Assembly (NCBI GenBank): GCA_041300525.1
Contig: JBGLNJ010000001.1
Coordinates: forward strand, 2,542,001-2,606,000
DNA from: JBGLNJ01 sp041300525
Lineage (GTDB): Bacteria > Chloroflexota > Anaerolineae > Fen-1058
Reading direction: 5' to 3'
Length of the DNA: 64,000 nt
The notes beneath the pieces are model-generated. The model saw only the letters and a program-made list of their open reading frames with translations. It searched no databases and was not told the origin of the DNA. A program made the translations under genes and the position numbers. How positions within the stretch are numbered: position 1 is the first letter of the stretch; every line of letters starts with the position of its first letter. Shown here piece by piece: positions 35,742-44,770 of the stretch.

Positions 35742-36371
35742 ATGATTTTGCAGGGAAAGCTCATCGCAGAAACGCCAATCTTCCGGGGGAATGCTCGCAA
35801 GACGTTGTTCACCAGAGATGGAGACGGCACACAGCGATTGGTCTCTCTGGCCGGGGAGATTTCCGGGACGGCGCAATCTCTGATGGACGCCTTTATCGGC
35901 CAATCGCGCGACGGCAGGAACATTGGGCTGCTGAACCGCTTGTGGCTGCGTTTGTATGGCAATCCCATGCCCGAGGGATTGATTACGCGCGTGCAGTGCC
36001 AGTTGCAGGAAGCCTCCTATCCGCGCGATCACTTTTTCGATTTGCGCATGGGCCTCAGGTTGGACGAAGACCGCTGGGCCGCCGAGGCGAATGCAAACTA
36101 TAAAATGGAGACCGTGTTCCGCAACGCCGCCTTTGATTTCACGCTGACGGTCAACGACACGGCCTTGCAGCAAGGCGACAACGCCGCGCGACTCTATTAC
36201 GTTTTGCATGAGCTTTTGGAAGGACGCTTTTGGTTTGGCGCGGGCAAGAGCAAGGGGTTGGGGCGCGTGCGGCTCGAGATGCAGCTTCCATTCCCGGCTC
36301 CAAGCACGCCGCCTGCGATTCAGCCGGGAGCCAATCACCTCAGGCTGGTCTTGACCTTTAAGGATTATAAC
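35742..36371 (+). CDS. RAMP superfamily (Cas7-like) protein, 3'-truncated
   Basis: About 210 codons. The start MILQGKLIAETPIFRGNARK has a TAGGAGG RBS. The RAMP/Cas7 fold is suggested by the opening beta strand with GKLIAETPIFRG, by SLAGEISGTAQSLMDAFIG, by GLRLDEDRWAAEANANYKME leading into VFRNAAFDFTLTVND (the beta-hairpin found after the ID-R position in Csm3-type proteins), and by the glycine-rich GRFWFGAGKSKGLGRVRLEM near residue 180. After this core the protein continues (LPFPAPSTPP, LRLVLTFKDYN) before a junction at about 36,371, so the original may be larger or multi-domain. It is divergent from the GT-C gene and first in its unit. No cas1/cas2 or repeat array is in view. Confidence 0.75.
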
Positions 36372-36476
36372 GGCTGCGGCACAAGGTCGCAACCCGGCGT
36401 CGCCTTTTGCCTAAACTGACCACTTTTGAAAATGAAAGTCTATGACCGTGCCGAGTATAGTTATCTGACGTTCGGC

Positions 36477-36506
36477 TTGGCAGTTGGGCGCATTATCAGG
36501 TACAAT
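36477..36506 (+). promoter_or_regulatory. Sigma-70-type promoter of hicBA
   Basis: TTGGCA and TACAAT are separated by 18 bp, 19 bp upstream of the hicB start. Confidence 0.7.
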
Positions 36507-36525
36507 AGCGGCTGGAGGTGTTGAA

Positions 36526-36738
36526 ATGACGAGACAAACCGTTACCGCCGTTCTCCACAAAGAGCAAGACCTATACGTAGCAGAATGTCCTGAAGTTGGA
36601 ACAGTCAGTCAGGGTTACACAGTCGAGGAGGCCATCGCTAATCTCAAAGAGGCGACGGAACTCTATCTGGAAGAATTTCCTCTCCCGGAAGTCACCCGGC
36701 CTCTGCTGACGACCTTTGAGGTAGCTGTCTATGCCTAA
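36526..36738 (+). CDS. hicB: HicB-family antitoxin
   Basis: A 70-residue protein with GGAGGTG RBS: MTRQTVTAVLHKEQDLYVAE, CPEVGTVSQGYTVEEAIANL, then EATELYLEEFP. This is the HicB core. Here hicB precedes hicA with an 8-nt overlap, the reverse of the order in the pair at 32.5 kb. Confidence 0.92.
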   Translation: MTRQTVTAVLHKEQDLYVAECPEVGTVSQGYTVEEAIANLKEATELYLEEFPLPEVTRPLLTTFEVAVYA

Positions 36739-36958
36739 ATTGCGTCGAGTGTCGGGACAGGAAGCCATTCGCGCATTGGAGCGCCTAGGTTTTATGCAAG
36801 TCCGGCAGCGTGGTAGTCACGTTGTACTCAAAAGACAGATGCTCGAAGGTGAAGTTGGCTGCGTTGTGCCATTGCATCGTGAACTGGCCGTCGGTACATT
36901 GCGCGGTATTCTGAAACAGGCCCAAGTGACGCCTGAGGAGTTCATGAAGAATCTATAG
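36731..36958 (+). CDS. hicA: HicA-family toxin
   Basis: A 75-residue protein: MPKLRRVSGQEAIRALERLG, FMQVRQRGSHVVLKRQ with the catalytic His, and VVPLHRELAVGTLRGILKQA. Complete and typical of YcfA/HicA mRNA interferases. Confidence 0.93.
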   Translation: MPKLRRVSGQEAIRALERLGFMQVRQRGSHVVLKRQMLEGEVGCVVPLHRELAVGTLRGILKQAQVTPEEFMKNL

Positions 36959-37073
36959 CGAAAGATGCTGAAGGTCAGATAACACATATCCCACCCCACG
37001 ACAGGCGGCGGAAGGGAGAGCACGCAGTAAAAGGCAAATTGACTCCCGCCGCCCGTCATGGGGCTATAGCATT

Positions 37074-37108
37074 CAGACCTCCGAGGTTTTCACAACCTCG
37101 GAGGTCTG
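37074..37108. repeat. CAGACCTCCGAGGTT palindrome
   Basis: CAGACCTCCGAGGTT-ttcac-AACCTCGGAGGTCTG, 15-bp perfect arms. It belongs to the AGACCTNNNAGGTT family seen also at 56,993, 59,231 and 63,291. Confidence 0.85.
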
Positions 37109-37122
37109 GCGCTGATTTTGCC

Positions 37123-37911
37123 ATGCCAGAGACAACGATCAATCATCTACGAATCCATTTTGAACAAGCCGGCTGTGGTAACGCGATTCTTTTCCTGCAC
37201 GGCTTGGGTTCGTGCGGCCAGGATTGGCTCCTGCAAACCCCGTCTTTTTGCTCGCGGTTCCGCGTCATCGCGCCGGACTTGCACGGACATGGACAGACCG
37301 ACAAGCCGCGCAAGCGCGTCAGCATCGCGCAGATGACGGCCGATGTGGCGTGCTTGCTCGATGCGTTGGGCGTCAAGCGCACTCACATCGTGGGGCTTTC
37401 GATGGGCGGCTGCGTGGCGCAACAGTTGGCGCTGGACGATCCCACGCGCGTCCGCAGCCTGACGTTGGTCAACACATTCGCGCGGTTCGACTCGGGCACG
37501 CCGGGCAATGCACTCCCCCTTGCGCTGCGCATGGGCGTGCTGGGCGTGCTGGGACTGCCGGCGCAAGCGCGCTTTGTCGCCGCGCGGATGTTTCCCAAGC
37601 CGGAGCAGGCAGAATTGCGAGCACTGGCCGCTGAACGCATCGCCTCTAACGACCTGGCGACCTACACTCGTTTGATACTCGCCATCCGCGCGTTCGATGT
37701 GACCCGTCGCCTGGGCGAGATCGCTTGCCCCACGCTCGTCATCGCGGGCGACCGCGACACGACTGTGCCGCTGCGCGCCAAGAGGTTTCTCGCTCAACAC
37801 ATTCCCGGCGCGCGCTTTGAGATGATTGCCGATTCCGGTCATGCGACGCCGATTGATCAGCCGGAGGCGTTCAACCGGCTGGTGATGAACTTTGTCGAGT
37901 CGGTGCTGTAA
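37123..37911 (+). CDS. Alpha/beta-fold hydrolase
   Basis: A 262-residue hydrolase. The start MPETTINHLRIHFEQAGCGN at 37,123 lies just after a palindrome. It contains ILFLHGLGSCGQDWLL (oxyanion hole), the nucleophile elbow VGLSMGGCVAQQLAL (Ser), the acid in IAGDRDTTVP, and the His in DSGHATPIDQPEAF. It resembles 3-oxoadipate enol-lactonase and BioH-like esterases; the substrate cannot be told. Confidence 0.88.
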   Translation: MPETTINHLRIHFEQAGCGNAILFLHGLGSCGQDWLLQTPSFCSRFRVIAPDLHGHGQTDKPRKRVSIAQMTADVACLLDALGVKRTHIVGLSMGGCVAQQLALDDPTRVRSLTLVNTFARFDSGTPGNALPLALRMGVLGVLGLPAQARFVAARMFPKPEQAELRALAAERIASNDLATYTRLILAIRAFDVTRRLGEIACPTLVIAGDRDTTVPLRAKRFLAQHIPGARFEMIADSGHATPIDQPEAFNRLVMNFVESVL

Positions 37912-38008
37912 AGTGTATTGCGTGTTTCGCGCGAAGCGTCTGTCACGCAACACGAAACACGCAATACGTGCCACAGCCGCGATGAGCTGACTGAGTAACC
38001 GAGTAACC

Positions 38009-38848
38009 ATGAAACTCGCCGTTTCTGCCTGGTCGTTCCATACATCGCTTTTTGCGGGCAAGCTTCGCCAGCTTGACGTGCCTGCCGAAGTGGCCGCGTT
38101 GGGCTTTCGGCGCGTCGAGCTGCTGGAAATGTTTTTGTGGCGAAGGAAGCTGGGTCTCCTCCAACGCCTGCTGCGTCTTGTAGAGAATATGCCGCTGCCT
38201 CCTCCCCCTCCTCCGGTGGACTATAGCCGCGAGACGCTGAACGAATTGCGTTCGGCGCGGTTGCGCGCAGGGACGCAGCTCGTCTGCTGGGCTGCGGACA
38301 CCGACCTGACCCTCGCGGATGCGGACACGCGACGCGCGCATCTTGCGCACGTCGCCACGGCCATCGAAGCGGCGCGGTTCCTGGGCGCGCAGCTGCTGCG
38401 CATTACGACTCACGGTCAGGAGGGTGAGTCCACTGCCATAGGCCGCGCGGTGGACGCATTGCGCTCTGTGCTGCCTGCGGCGATGGCAGGCGGCGTCAAG
38501 CTGGCGATTGAAAATCACTTTGGCCTGAGCGCCGACCCGCACGCCCTGGCCGAAATCATCACGGCGCTGAACTCGCCGCACGTGGGCGTGTGCCTCGACC
38601 TGGGCAATTTCCGCGAAGGCGAGGCCGACGAAGGTATCCGGCTGCTCGTGCCGCACGCCATTCACGTCCATGCCAAGTCTTTTGCATTTGGCCCCGATGG
38701 CGAAGAAACCAAGATCAACTATTCAGCCGCAATGCAGGCGATCCGCGCGGCAGGCTACGACGGCGTGCTCTCGATTGAGTTTGAAGGCGAAGGCGATCCC
38801 GCCGATGGCATCCGCAAGACGAAAGCATTGATTGAAAAGTATGGGTAA
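38009..38848 (+). CDS. Sugar phosphate isomerase/epimerase (xylose isomerase-like TIM barrel)
   Basis: A 279-residue AP-endonuclease-2-family barrel starting MKLAVSAWSFHTSLFAGKLR. Metal-site residues are in VKLAIENHFGLSADP (Glu), HVGVCLDLGNFREGE (Asp), HAIHVHAKSFAFG (His) and GVLSIEFEGEGDP (Glu). A poly-proline stretch (PLPPPPPPVDY) near residue 62 is odd for the family. It probably acts on a sugar or polyol downstream of transport, in line with the importer genes nearby. Confidence 0.85.
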   Translation: MKLAVSAWSFHTSLFAGKLRQLDVPAEVAALGFRRVELLEMFLWRRKLGLLQRLLRLVENMPLPPPPPPVDYSRETLNELRSARLRAGTQLVCWAADTDLTLADADTRRAHLAHVATAIEAARFLGAQLLRITTHGQEGESTAIGRAVDALRSVLPAAMAGGVKLAIENHFGLSADPHALAEIITALNSPHVGVCLDLGNFREGEADEGIRLLVPHAIHVHAKSFAFGPDGEETKINYSAAMQAIRAAGYDGVLSIEFEGEGDPADGIRKTKALIEKYG

Positions 38849-38862
38849 GTCAAATTTGATAC

Positions 38863-38892
38863 TTGGCAATGGTGGGCAGGCTGGGGTATAAT
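38863..38892 (+). promoter_or_regulatory. Sigma-70-type promoter of the cupin gene
   Basis: TTGGCA and TATAAT are separated by 18 bp, 47 bp before the ATG. Confidence 0.7.
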
Positions 38893-38939
38893 TTGCTTTA
38901 CGGTACGCAGCCGTATGATGGGTCAACCAGAGGGGCGAG

Positions 38940-39611
38940 ATGCCGTTGAACAAAGTCAACCTAGCCGAGGCGCTGGCAAATGTCAAGCAACCTTTTATGA
39001 TGATCGAAGTGGCACACGTGGGTAGCCTGGTGATGCATGCTTACATCTGCCAGGGCACGGTTGAATGGCACCGGCACATTGACCACGATGAACTGTTCCT
39101 CGTCCAGGAAGGTTGGATGGTGCTGGAAAGCGAGTGGGGCAACATTGTGCTCAAGCCCGATGAGATGGCGATCGTGCCCAAGGGCATCGGGCATCGCTCC
39201 AGCTCGCAAATGCGCGCCGTGGTGCTCCTCGTCCAGCCCGGAGCCGCCGCCGATAGCAAGAATGGTCACCGGCGCATTTTTGCCCTTCAGCGGCAAGACG
39301 CGCTGCAAAAATACCGGCTGATGGATGTGGCCGCGCGCGCCGACCTTTTCCGTCCGGAGCCGGTGGCCGACATGGAAGACCTGGCCGCGCAGATTGTGGT
39401 GGGCTACGGCCTGTCGCCCGAGTACGTCAACGCGTTCTCCGGCAGCTTGTGGCTGGTGATGCAAGGCAATGCCCAAATGGAGGCCGAGGGCGAATCGGTA
39501 GAGATGGAAGCGGGCGAGTTGGTGGTGATCGGTCAAGGTGTGCCGCACCGTTGGACCGCTTTTGCCGACACGACCCTGTTCCTGCTGTCGCGCTGGGCCG
39601 AACAGGCCTAG
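38940..39611 (+). CDS. Bicupin domain protein
   Basis: A 223-residue protein with two cupin domains. The first shows WHRHIDHDELFLVQEGWMVL, with metal-ligand-like histidines, and PKGIGHRSSS. The second shows GSLWLVMQGNAQMEAEGESV and GQGVPHRWTAFA. The second domain lacks the first His-rich motif, so probably only domain one binds metal. A small-molecule sensor or enzyme role is possible. Transcribed from its own promoter. Confidence 0.8.
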   Translation: MPLNKVNLAEALANVKQPFMMIEVAHVGSLVMHAYICQGTVEWHRHIDHDELFLVQEGWMVLESEWGNIVLKPDEMAIVPKGIGHRSSSQMRAVVLLVQPGAAADSKNGHRRIFALQRQDALQKYRLMDVAARADLFRPEPVADMEDLAAQIVVGYGLSPEYVNAFSGSLWLVMQGNAQMEAEGESVEMEAGELVVIGQGVPHRWTAFADTTLFLLSRWAEQA

Positions 39612-39702
39612 TCAAGTAGTCGAGTGGTCATATCGTCGAATAGTCAGGTGGTCAAGGCCGCATCACAGATTGTAAGGCTAACAACTATCCGACTCATCAA
39701 AC

Positions 39703-39731
39703 TTGCTGTGTGTCTCCAAATCGGCTATAAT
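39703..39731 (+). promoter_or_regulatory. Promoter of the BMP importer operon
   Basis: TTGCTG and a perfect TATAAT are 17 bp apart. About 180 nt of leader lies before the start codon, long enough for an RNA element, but I recognise no riboswitch in it. Just upstream is a GACTA/TAGTC-rich stretch (39,612-39,660). Confidence 0.6.
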
Positions 39732-39917
39732 ATCAACAGCTCAAAACGTGCGAGCTTGAATTGTCCTCCGTTCAGATGATGCGCCTAAAAAAGTTGGCGC
39801 GCACATTGGATTCTGCCATCTCCACGTGAAAGGGGGTGATGACTACCTGCATGATCTCCCGCGTATTCGAGTCCTATCATCGTCAATCCAAATCACATTC
39901 TCTTGGAGGAGAACAAA

Positions 39918-40967
39918 ATGCGTAAATCACTGTTTGCTCTACTCGCTTTGTTGGTCGTTGCTTCTCTAGCATTGTCGGCCTGCGGCGGCGCTACCGGCGG
40001 CGGCAAGCTCAAGATCGGCCTGGTCACCGACATGGGCGGCGTGAACGACAAGTCCTTCAACCAGTCGGCCTGGGCCGGCGCGCAAAAGGGCGCCACAGAG
40101 TTTGGCTATGATGTCAAATACATCGAGTCCAAGCAGCCCACCGACTATGAAAAGAACATTGACCAGTTCGCCACTGAAAAATATGACGTGATCATCACCG
40201 TCGGCTTTCTCATGGGCGATGCCACGGCGGCCAAAGCCGTACAGTATCCCAAGATCAAGTTCGCGATCATTGACAACGCCTACTTCCCCACCAAAGGCGC
40301 CAAGCCCTGCGATGACACCAAGAAGGACTGCTATGTTGATGGCGGGCTGACGAACGTCGCGAGCCTGATGTTCCAGGAAGATCAAGTCGGCTACCTGGCC
40401 GGCGTGTTGGCGGCTGGCATGAGCAAGAGCGGCACGGTCTGTACCGTGTCCGGCATGGAGATCCCGCCCGTGCAGCGATTCGTGATCGGCTTCCAGAACG
40501 GCGCCAAGTGGATGAAGGCCGACGCCAAGACGCTCAACGTCTACATTCCGTCCTTCGTCGACCCGGCCAAGGGCAAGGAAACCGGCCAGAGCATGATCGG
40601 CCAGGGCTGCGACGTGGTCTTTGGCGTGGGCGGCAACACCGGCAACGGCGGTTTGCTCGCGGCCAAGGAAAAGGGCCTCATGGCGATCGGCGTGGATGTG
40701 GATCAGTACAACACGTATCCTGAGGTCAAGGATGCGCTGATCACCAGCGCGGCCAAGAACGTGGACGCGGCGGTCTACAACTACCTCAAGAGCGTCAAGG
40801 ACGGCACAGTCAAGGCCGGCATGATGACAGCGAACCTCACCAACGGCGGCGTGGGCCTGGCTCCGTATCACGACTGGGACAGCAAGATCCCGCAGGCCGT
40901 GAAGGACAAGGTCAAGGAAGCCGCCGAGGGCCTCAAGAGCGGCAAGCTCGCCACGGGCTACAAGTAA
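39918..40967 (+). CDS. BMP family ABC transporter substrate-binding lipoprotein
   Basis: A 349-residue lipoprotein with signal peptide MRKSLFALLALLVVASLALS and a lipobox ending in the acylated Cys (SACGG). The mature protein begins KIGLVTDMGGVNDKSFNQSA, the BMP/Med hallmark, and includes QVGYLAGVLAAGMSKSG and VVFGVGGNTGNGGLLAAKEK. BMP proteins bind nucleosides or related sugars for import. The gene has a GGAGGAG RBS and its own promoter. A hairpin follows the stop, probably keeping the binding protein at a higher level than the downstream ATPase. Confidence 0.93.
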   Translation: MRKSLFALLALLVVASLALSACGGATGGGKLKIGLVTDMGGVNDKSFNQSAWAGAQKGATEFGYDVKYIESKQPTDYEKNIDQFATEKYDVIITVGFLMGDATAAKAVQYPKIKFAIIDNAYFPTKGAKPCDDTKKDCYVDGGLTNVASLMFQEDQVGYLAGVLAAGMSKSGTVCTVSGMEIPPVQRFVIGFQNGAKWMKADAKTLNVYIPSFVDPAKGKETGQSMIGQGCDVVFGVGGNTGNGGLLAAKEKGLMAIGVDVDQYNTYPEVKDALITSAAKNVDAAVYNYLKSVKDGTVKAGMMTANLTNGGVGLAPYHDWDSKIPQAVKDKVKEAAEGLKSGKLATGYK

Positions 40968-40993
40968 ACCGTGAAACGTAAAGCGTGAAACGT

Positions 40994-41026
40994 GAAGGGT
41001 GTTGTGCCATGCGCACAGCACCCTTC
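40994..41026 (+). terminator. Hairpin between binding-protein and ATPase genes
   Basis: GAAGGGTGTTGTGC pairs with GCACAGCACCCTTC (one mismatch) around a 5-nt loop. ATTCT follows, so it is probably a partial terminator or an mRNA-stabilising hairpin. Confidence 0.65.
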
Positions 41027-41113
41027 ATTCTAACAAGAGGCAAGATGCAGGATGCAAGAGGCAACGTTTGCATCCTGCATCCTGCGACCTGCATCTTGCG
41101 ACTGGAGTAGGCG

Positions 41114-42529
41114 ATGACCCTAGCTCTGCAAGCCTCTGGCATCACCAAACGCTTCCCCGGTGTTCTCGCCAACGACCATGTGAGCTTTGACCTGGAAAAG
41201 GGCGAAATCCACGCCTTGCTGGGCGAAAACGGCGCAGGCAAGTCCACGTTGATGAACGTCCTCTATGGCCTGTACCAGCCCGACGAGGGCGAGATTCGGA
41301 TCGCGGACCGCCCCACGCGCATCACGTCCCCGCACGATGCCATTGCCCAGGGCATCGGGATGGTTCACCAGCACTTTATGCTCGTCCCACCGCTCACGGT
41401 CACGGAAAATATCATGCTGGGGCAAGAGTCGGTGGTGAGCGCGAGTAAAGTCTTGGGCGGGCTGTCGGTGCTCGACCGGAAGACGGTGGCCGCGCGCGTC
41501 CGCGAGTTGAGCCACCAATACGGGCTGGACGTGGACCCCAACGCTTACGTGCGCGACCTGACGGTCGGCGCGCAACAGCGCGTCGAGATCGTCAAGGCGC
41601 TGTATCGCTCGGCGGACATTTTGATTTTGGACGAGCCGACGGCGGTGCTCACACCGCAAGAGGCCGACGAGCTATTCGTCATCATGCGCGGCTTGGTCAA
41701 GCAAGGCAAGTCCATCGTCTTTATCACGCACAAGCTGCGCGAAGTGTTCGCCGTGGCCGACCGCATCAGCGTGATGCGCGCCGGGCAGATGGTCGGCGGC
41801 GACGTACCCGTCGCAGTCAAGCCGGCGGAGGCCACGACGGAACTGCTGGCCGAGATGATGGTGGGCCGCAAAGTGATTTTGCAGATTGACAAGGCCGAAG
41901 CTCACCCCGGCGAAGAAATCCTGCACGTGGAAAACCTGCGCGTGATGGATGACCGGAAGCACCTGACGGTGGATGGCGTTTCGCTTTCTGTGCGCGCGGG
42001 CGAAATTCTGGGCGTGGCCGGCGTGCAGGGCAACGGCCAGACCGAATTGACCGAGGCGCTCACCGGGTTGCGCCGCGTGGCCGAGGGCCGCGTGACGATT
42101 TTGGGCCACGACACGACGCACGCCACGCCGCGCCAGGTGGTGGAAGTGGGCACCGCGCACGTGCCCGAAGACCGCCACAAGCACGGGCTGGTGCTGGCCT
42201 TTTCTGTCCGCGATAACCTGGTGCTCTGCTCCTATTATCGCTCGCCGTTCGCCAAGGGCATCGAGCTCGATTTTCCTGTCATTGAAAAACAAGCCGAGGA
42301 ACTCGTCCACACGTTCGACATTCGCACGCCGGGCATCCACACGAACGCGGGGTCGCTGTCCGGCGGCAACCAGCAAAAAATCATTGTCGCGCGCGAGTTG
42401 TCGCGTCCGGTCAAGTTGCTCATCGCCAGCCAGCCCACGCGCGGGCTGGACGTGGGCAGCATCGAGTTTATCCACAAGCGCATCGTGGAGGCGCGCGATA
42501 AAGGCGCGGCGGTGCTGCTCATCAGCGCC
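41114..42529 (+). pseudogene. BMP-type nucleoside/sugar ABC importer ATPase, 3'-truncated
   Basis: About 472 codons of a tandem ATPase normally near 510. The first ABC domain has Walker A LLGENGAGKSTLMNVLYG, the signature-like LTVGAQQRVEIVKAL, and Walker B ILILDEPTAVLTPQE. The second has GVAGVQGNGQTELTEALTGL, SGGNQQKIIVARELSRPVKL and ASQPTRGLDVGSIEFI. It is cut within VLLISA at about 42,529, so the end is missing and the permease genes are absent. It would power the BMP importer. Confidence 0.92.
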
Positions 42530-42792
42530 ACGACTTGCAGTCCATGCGCCAACGCCGCTTCGTGCGCGGGTGTCCCCATCCCGCCGACGACGAGCACCTG
42601 GCAATCGGCGATGCACGTGAACATGTTCGCGTGATCGTGGCCGTACTCTTGATGGTTGCCGTGATACGCCTTGGCGCGCATTTCCCGCGCCAATACCTTG
42701 CCCTCTGACACTTCCACGACGGTATAGTATGGCGCTTTGCCAAAATGCGCGCTGACCGTCTTGCCGTCTTCTGTCGCAAATGCGATCTTCAT
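42530..42792 (-). pseudogene. NifX/dinitrogenase cofactor-biosynthesis-like protein, 3'-truncated
   Basis: About 87 codons. The start MKIAFATEDGKTVSAHFGKA has an AAGGAGAG RBS. It matches the NifB/NifX/NafY small-domain family: the GKT-S-HFG-A signature, VEVSEGKVLAREMR, and CQVLVVGGMGTPAHEAAL near residue 70. The final helix is lost at the junction. Members bind iron-molybdenum or iron-sulfur cofactors; here, without nif genes, a general Fe-S/molybdenum role is likelier. Confidence 0.85.
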
Positions 42793-42924
42793 TTCACTCT
42801 CCTTGAAAAAGTCCAAACATGCTACGATCGTAAGCTGCACGAATTGGCTCTCAGTTTATCACGACTTGCGCCAGCAGACAACCGCGGCGCACCGTGCGAT
42901 TCCGCTCGTGGGTACCGGAAAGCA

Positions 42925-42950
42925 AAACGCCCCCGATGGCAGGGGCGTTT
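42925..42950 (-). terminator. Terminator of the ferredoxin gene
   Basis: AAACGCCCC and GGGGCGTTT arms around an 8-nt loop. On the minus strand the stem is followed by TTGCTTT. Confidence 0.75.
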
Positions 42951-42981
42951 CAGAAATATTCGTGTGCGCTGACGTCTGTTG

Positions 42982-43170
42982 TCACATCTTGACGATGCAA
43001 TCAACAGGGCAATTTTCCACGCACTGAGGCGAGTCAAAATGCCCCACACATTCCACGCAGGTGCTTGCATCAATCACGTAAATCGGGTCGCCCTCCCGGA
43101 TAGAATTGGTGGGGCACGTCGGCTCGCACGCTCCGCAAGAAATGCAGTCTTCGGTGATTTTCATGGACAT
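42982..43170 (-). CDS. 2[4Fe-4S] ferredoxin, YfhL/Alvin type
   Basis: A 62-residue ferredoxin with AGGAG RBS. The first cluster motif is CISCGACEPTCP. The second has the eight-residue insertion typical of the Allochromatium (Alvin) type: CVECVGHFDSPQCVENCP. All eight Cys are present. It is a low-potential electron carrier in the cytosol. It ends in a clear terminator, so is monocistronic. Confidence 0.93.
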   Translation of the reverse strand: MSMKITEDCISCGACEPTCPTNSIREGDPIYVIDASTCVECVGHFDSPQCVENCPVDCIVKM

Positions 43171-43341
43171 GGTCGTTTCTCCTCTGATGAATTTGTGGTT
43201 TTGCCGCTGTCTGACGAATACGCTCTGACAGCATAACTACGCATCAGGCTATCATATCGGCGCGTCGGGGTCAAATGACAAATATCATGGATTCTGACTA
43301 GTTTCGTCATGGTTTCAGCAGGGTCAGAGAGTTGCCCGTCT

Positions 43342-44253
43342 CTACTCGAACAGTCCATTCACGAAAGCGTCCGGGTCGAATTCGGCCCAGTCGCCCACGC
43401 GCTCGCCAATGCCGACAAAGCGCACCGGCAGCCCCATCTCGTGCGCGATGCTGAACACAATGCCGCCCTTGGCCGTCCCGTCGAGTTTGGTGAGCACGAC
43501 GCCGGTCACGGCGACCACATCCTTGAACTGTTTGGCCTGTGTCAGCGCGTTTTGGCCGTTCGTCGCGTCAATCACCAGGAATGTTTCGTGCGGCGCGCCG
43601 GGAACCGCTTTGGCCGTCACCGCGCGGACCTTTTTGAGTTCCTGCATCAGATTGTATTGGGTGTGCAATCGTCCTGCCGTGTCGGCGATGAGCAAATCGG
43701 CTTTGCGCGCCTTGGCGGCCTGCACGGCGTCGAACACGACCGAACCCGGATCACTGCCCGGCTGCCCACCGACGATGGGCACGCCCACGCGCTCGGCCCA
43801 GATGTCCAACTGCTCGCCCGCTGCCGCGCGGAATGTATCCGCTGCCGCCAGCAAAACATTGCGTTTGCTGCGCTTATAGTGCGCGGCGAGCTTGGCGATG
43901 CTCGTCGTCTTGCCGGAACCGTTCACGCCGACGACCAGGATCACCGTCAGCGGGCGGCTGGGATCGAGGTCGAGCGGCGGGGCGTCGCCCAACAGGGCGC
44001 GCAGTTCGGCTTTGAGTCCAACGCGCAGCAAATCGGCCCGCGTGATGCCTTCGCGCGTGGCGCGGCCGCGCAGACGTTCCAACAAATCCAGCGTTGTGTT
44101 CACGCCCACGTCCGCCTGGATGAGCAGCGCCTCCAACTCGTCCCACAAGCCTGGCGTAATTTCGCTTTGTCCGAGCAGCGTGACGACTCGCCCGAACACG
44201 GCATCGCGTGTCTTGGTCAGGCCGTCTCGCAACGATGCGAATTTTTGTAGCAT
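43342..44253 (-). CDS. ftsY: Signal recognition particle receptor FtsY
   Basis: A 303-residue SRP GTPase. The start MLQKFASLRDGLTKTRDAVF is chosen. It has the N-domain, G1 VVGVNGSGKTTSIAKLA, the DTFRAAAGEQLDIW insert, G3 LIADTAGRLHTQ, G4 VLTKLDGTAKGG and C-terminal VRFVGIGERVGDWAEFDPDA. There is no acidic A-domain, as usual for short FtsY forms. It docks SRP-ribosome complexes at the membrane. Confidence 0.96.
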   Translation of the reverse strand: MLQKFASLRDGLTKTRDAVFGRVVTLLGQSEITPGLWDELEALLIQADVGVNTTLDLLERLRGRATREGITRADLLRVGLKAELRALLGDAPPLDLDPSRPLTVILVVGVNGSGKTTSIAKLAAHYKRSKRNVLLAAADTFRAAAGEQLDIWAERVGVPIVGGQPGSDPGSVVFDAVQAAKARKADLLIADTAGRLHTQYNLMQELKKVRAVTAKAVPGAPHETFLVIDATNGQNALTQAKQFKDVVAVTGVVLTKLDGTAKGGIVFSIAHEMGLPVRFVGIGERVGDWAEFDPDAFVNGLFE

Positions 44254-44329
44254 CCTTCCCCCACGATAGAACAAGTTTGCAGTGAAATTTATTTATTTAT
44301 GGGCCGAGGCACTTTTTGAAGCGCGCGCT

Positions 44330-44770
44330 TCACCGCCCGCGCAGAGAGACAAAGAACTCAATGGGGACGACTAGGCGCACGCCGCGTGCGGCCATCGCCT
44401 GCATGAGTGATACATCATCCAAGAGATCACCATCCATGGTCACGAGATAATCTACCTGCCCGGCCAACGCGGTGAGAATCACAAACAAATCATTGGGGTC
44501 ACGACAGAGTGGAGATTCCGAGGCAGGCAACGGGGTCACGAACGTGGCACGCGAGCGCAAGAGTTTTTCCATTTCTTGCGGCACGCCGACACGAATACGC
44601 AGCGCATGTTCGGGACGCGCGGCTACTTGCATGAACTCTGTCAACAATGCTTCGCTCGTGACCCAATCAAAATGGCCGCCGAGCCAGGCAGTCAAGAGTG
44701 GCGATTGCCAGGTGCGGCGGCCATAGCATGCTGCGAGCAACACATTGGTGTCAATCAGAGCCTTGGGCAT
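44330..44770 (-). CDS. PIN-domain toxin
   Basis: A 146-residue PIN protein starting MPKALIDTNVLLAACYGRRT, with the second acid in TSEALLTEFMQV and further acids in CRDPNDLFVILTALAGQVDY and VTMDGDLLDDV. It resembles the PIN_3 group (COG1569). The start overlaps the upstream small gene by 20 nt, typical of a TA pair. Confidence 0.86.
   Translation of the reverse strand: MPKALIDTNVLLAACYGRRTWQSPLLTAWLGGHFDWVTSEALLTEFMQVAARPEHALRIRVGVPQEMEKLLRSRATFVTPLPASESPLCRDPNDLFVILTALAGQVDYLVTMDGDLLDDVSLMQAMAARGVRLVVPIEFFVSLRGR

Noticed and set aside
35742..36371. A complete CRISPR-Cas locus
   Set aside because: Only one RAMP-like protein is seen; no cas1, cas2, cas10 or spaced direct repeats are in the window.
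36371..36445. C-terminal tail of an unknown protein (RLRHKVATRRRLLPKL on)
   Set aside because: An open frame from the junction to 36,445 exists, but it is too short to support a gene call.
39732..39917. Purine riboswitch in the leader of the BMP operon
   Set aside because: The leader is long enough, but I do not see the conserved purine-aptamer loops or another known aptamer.
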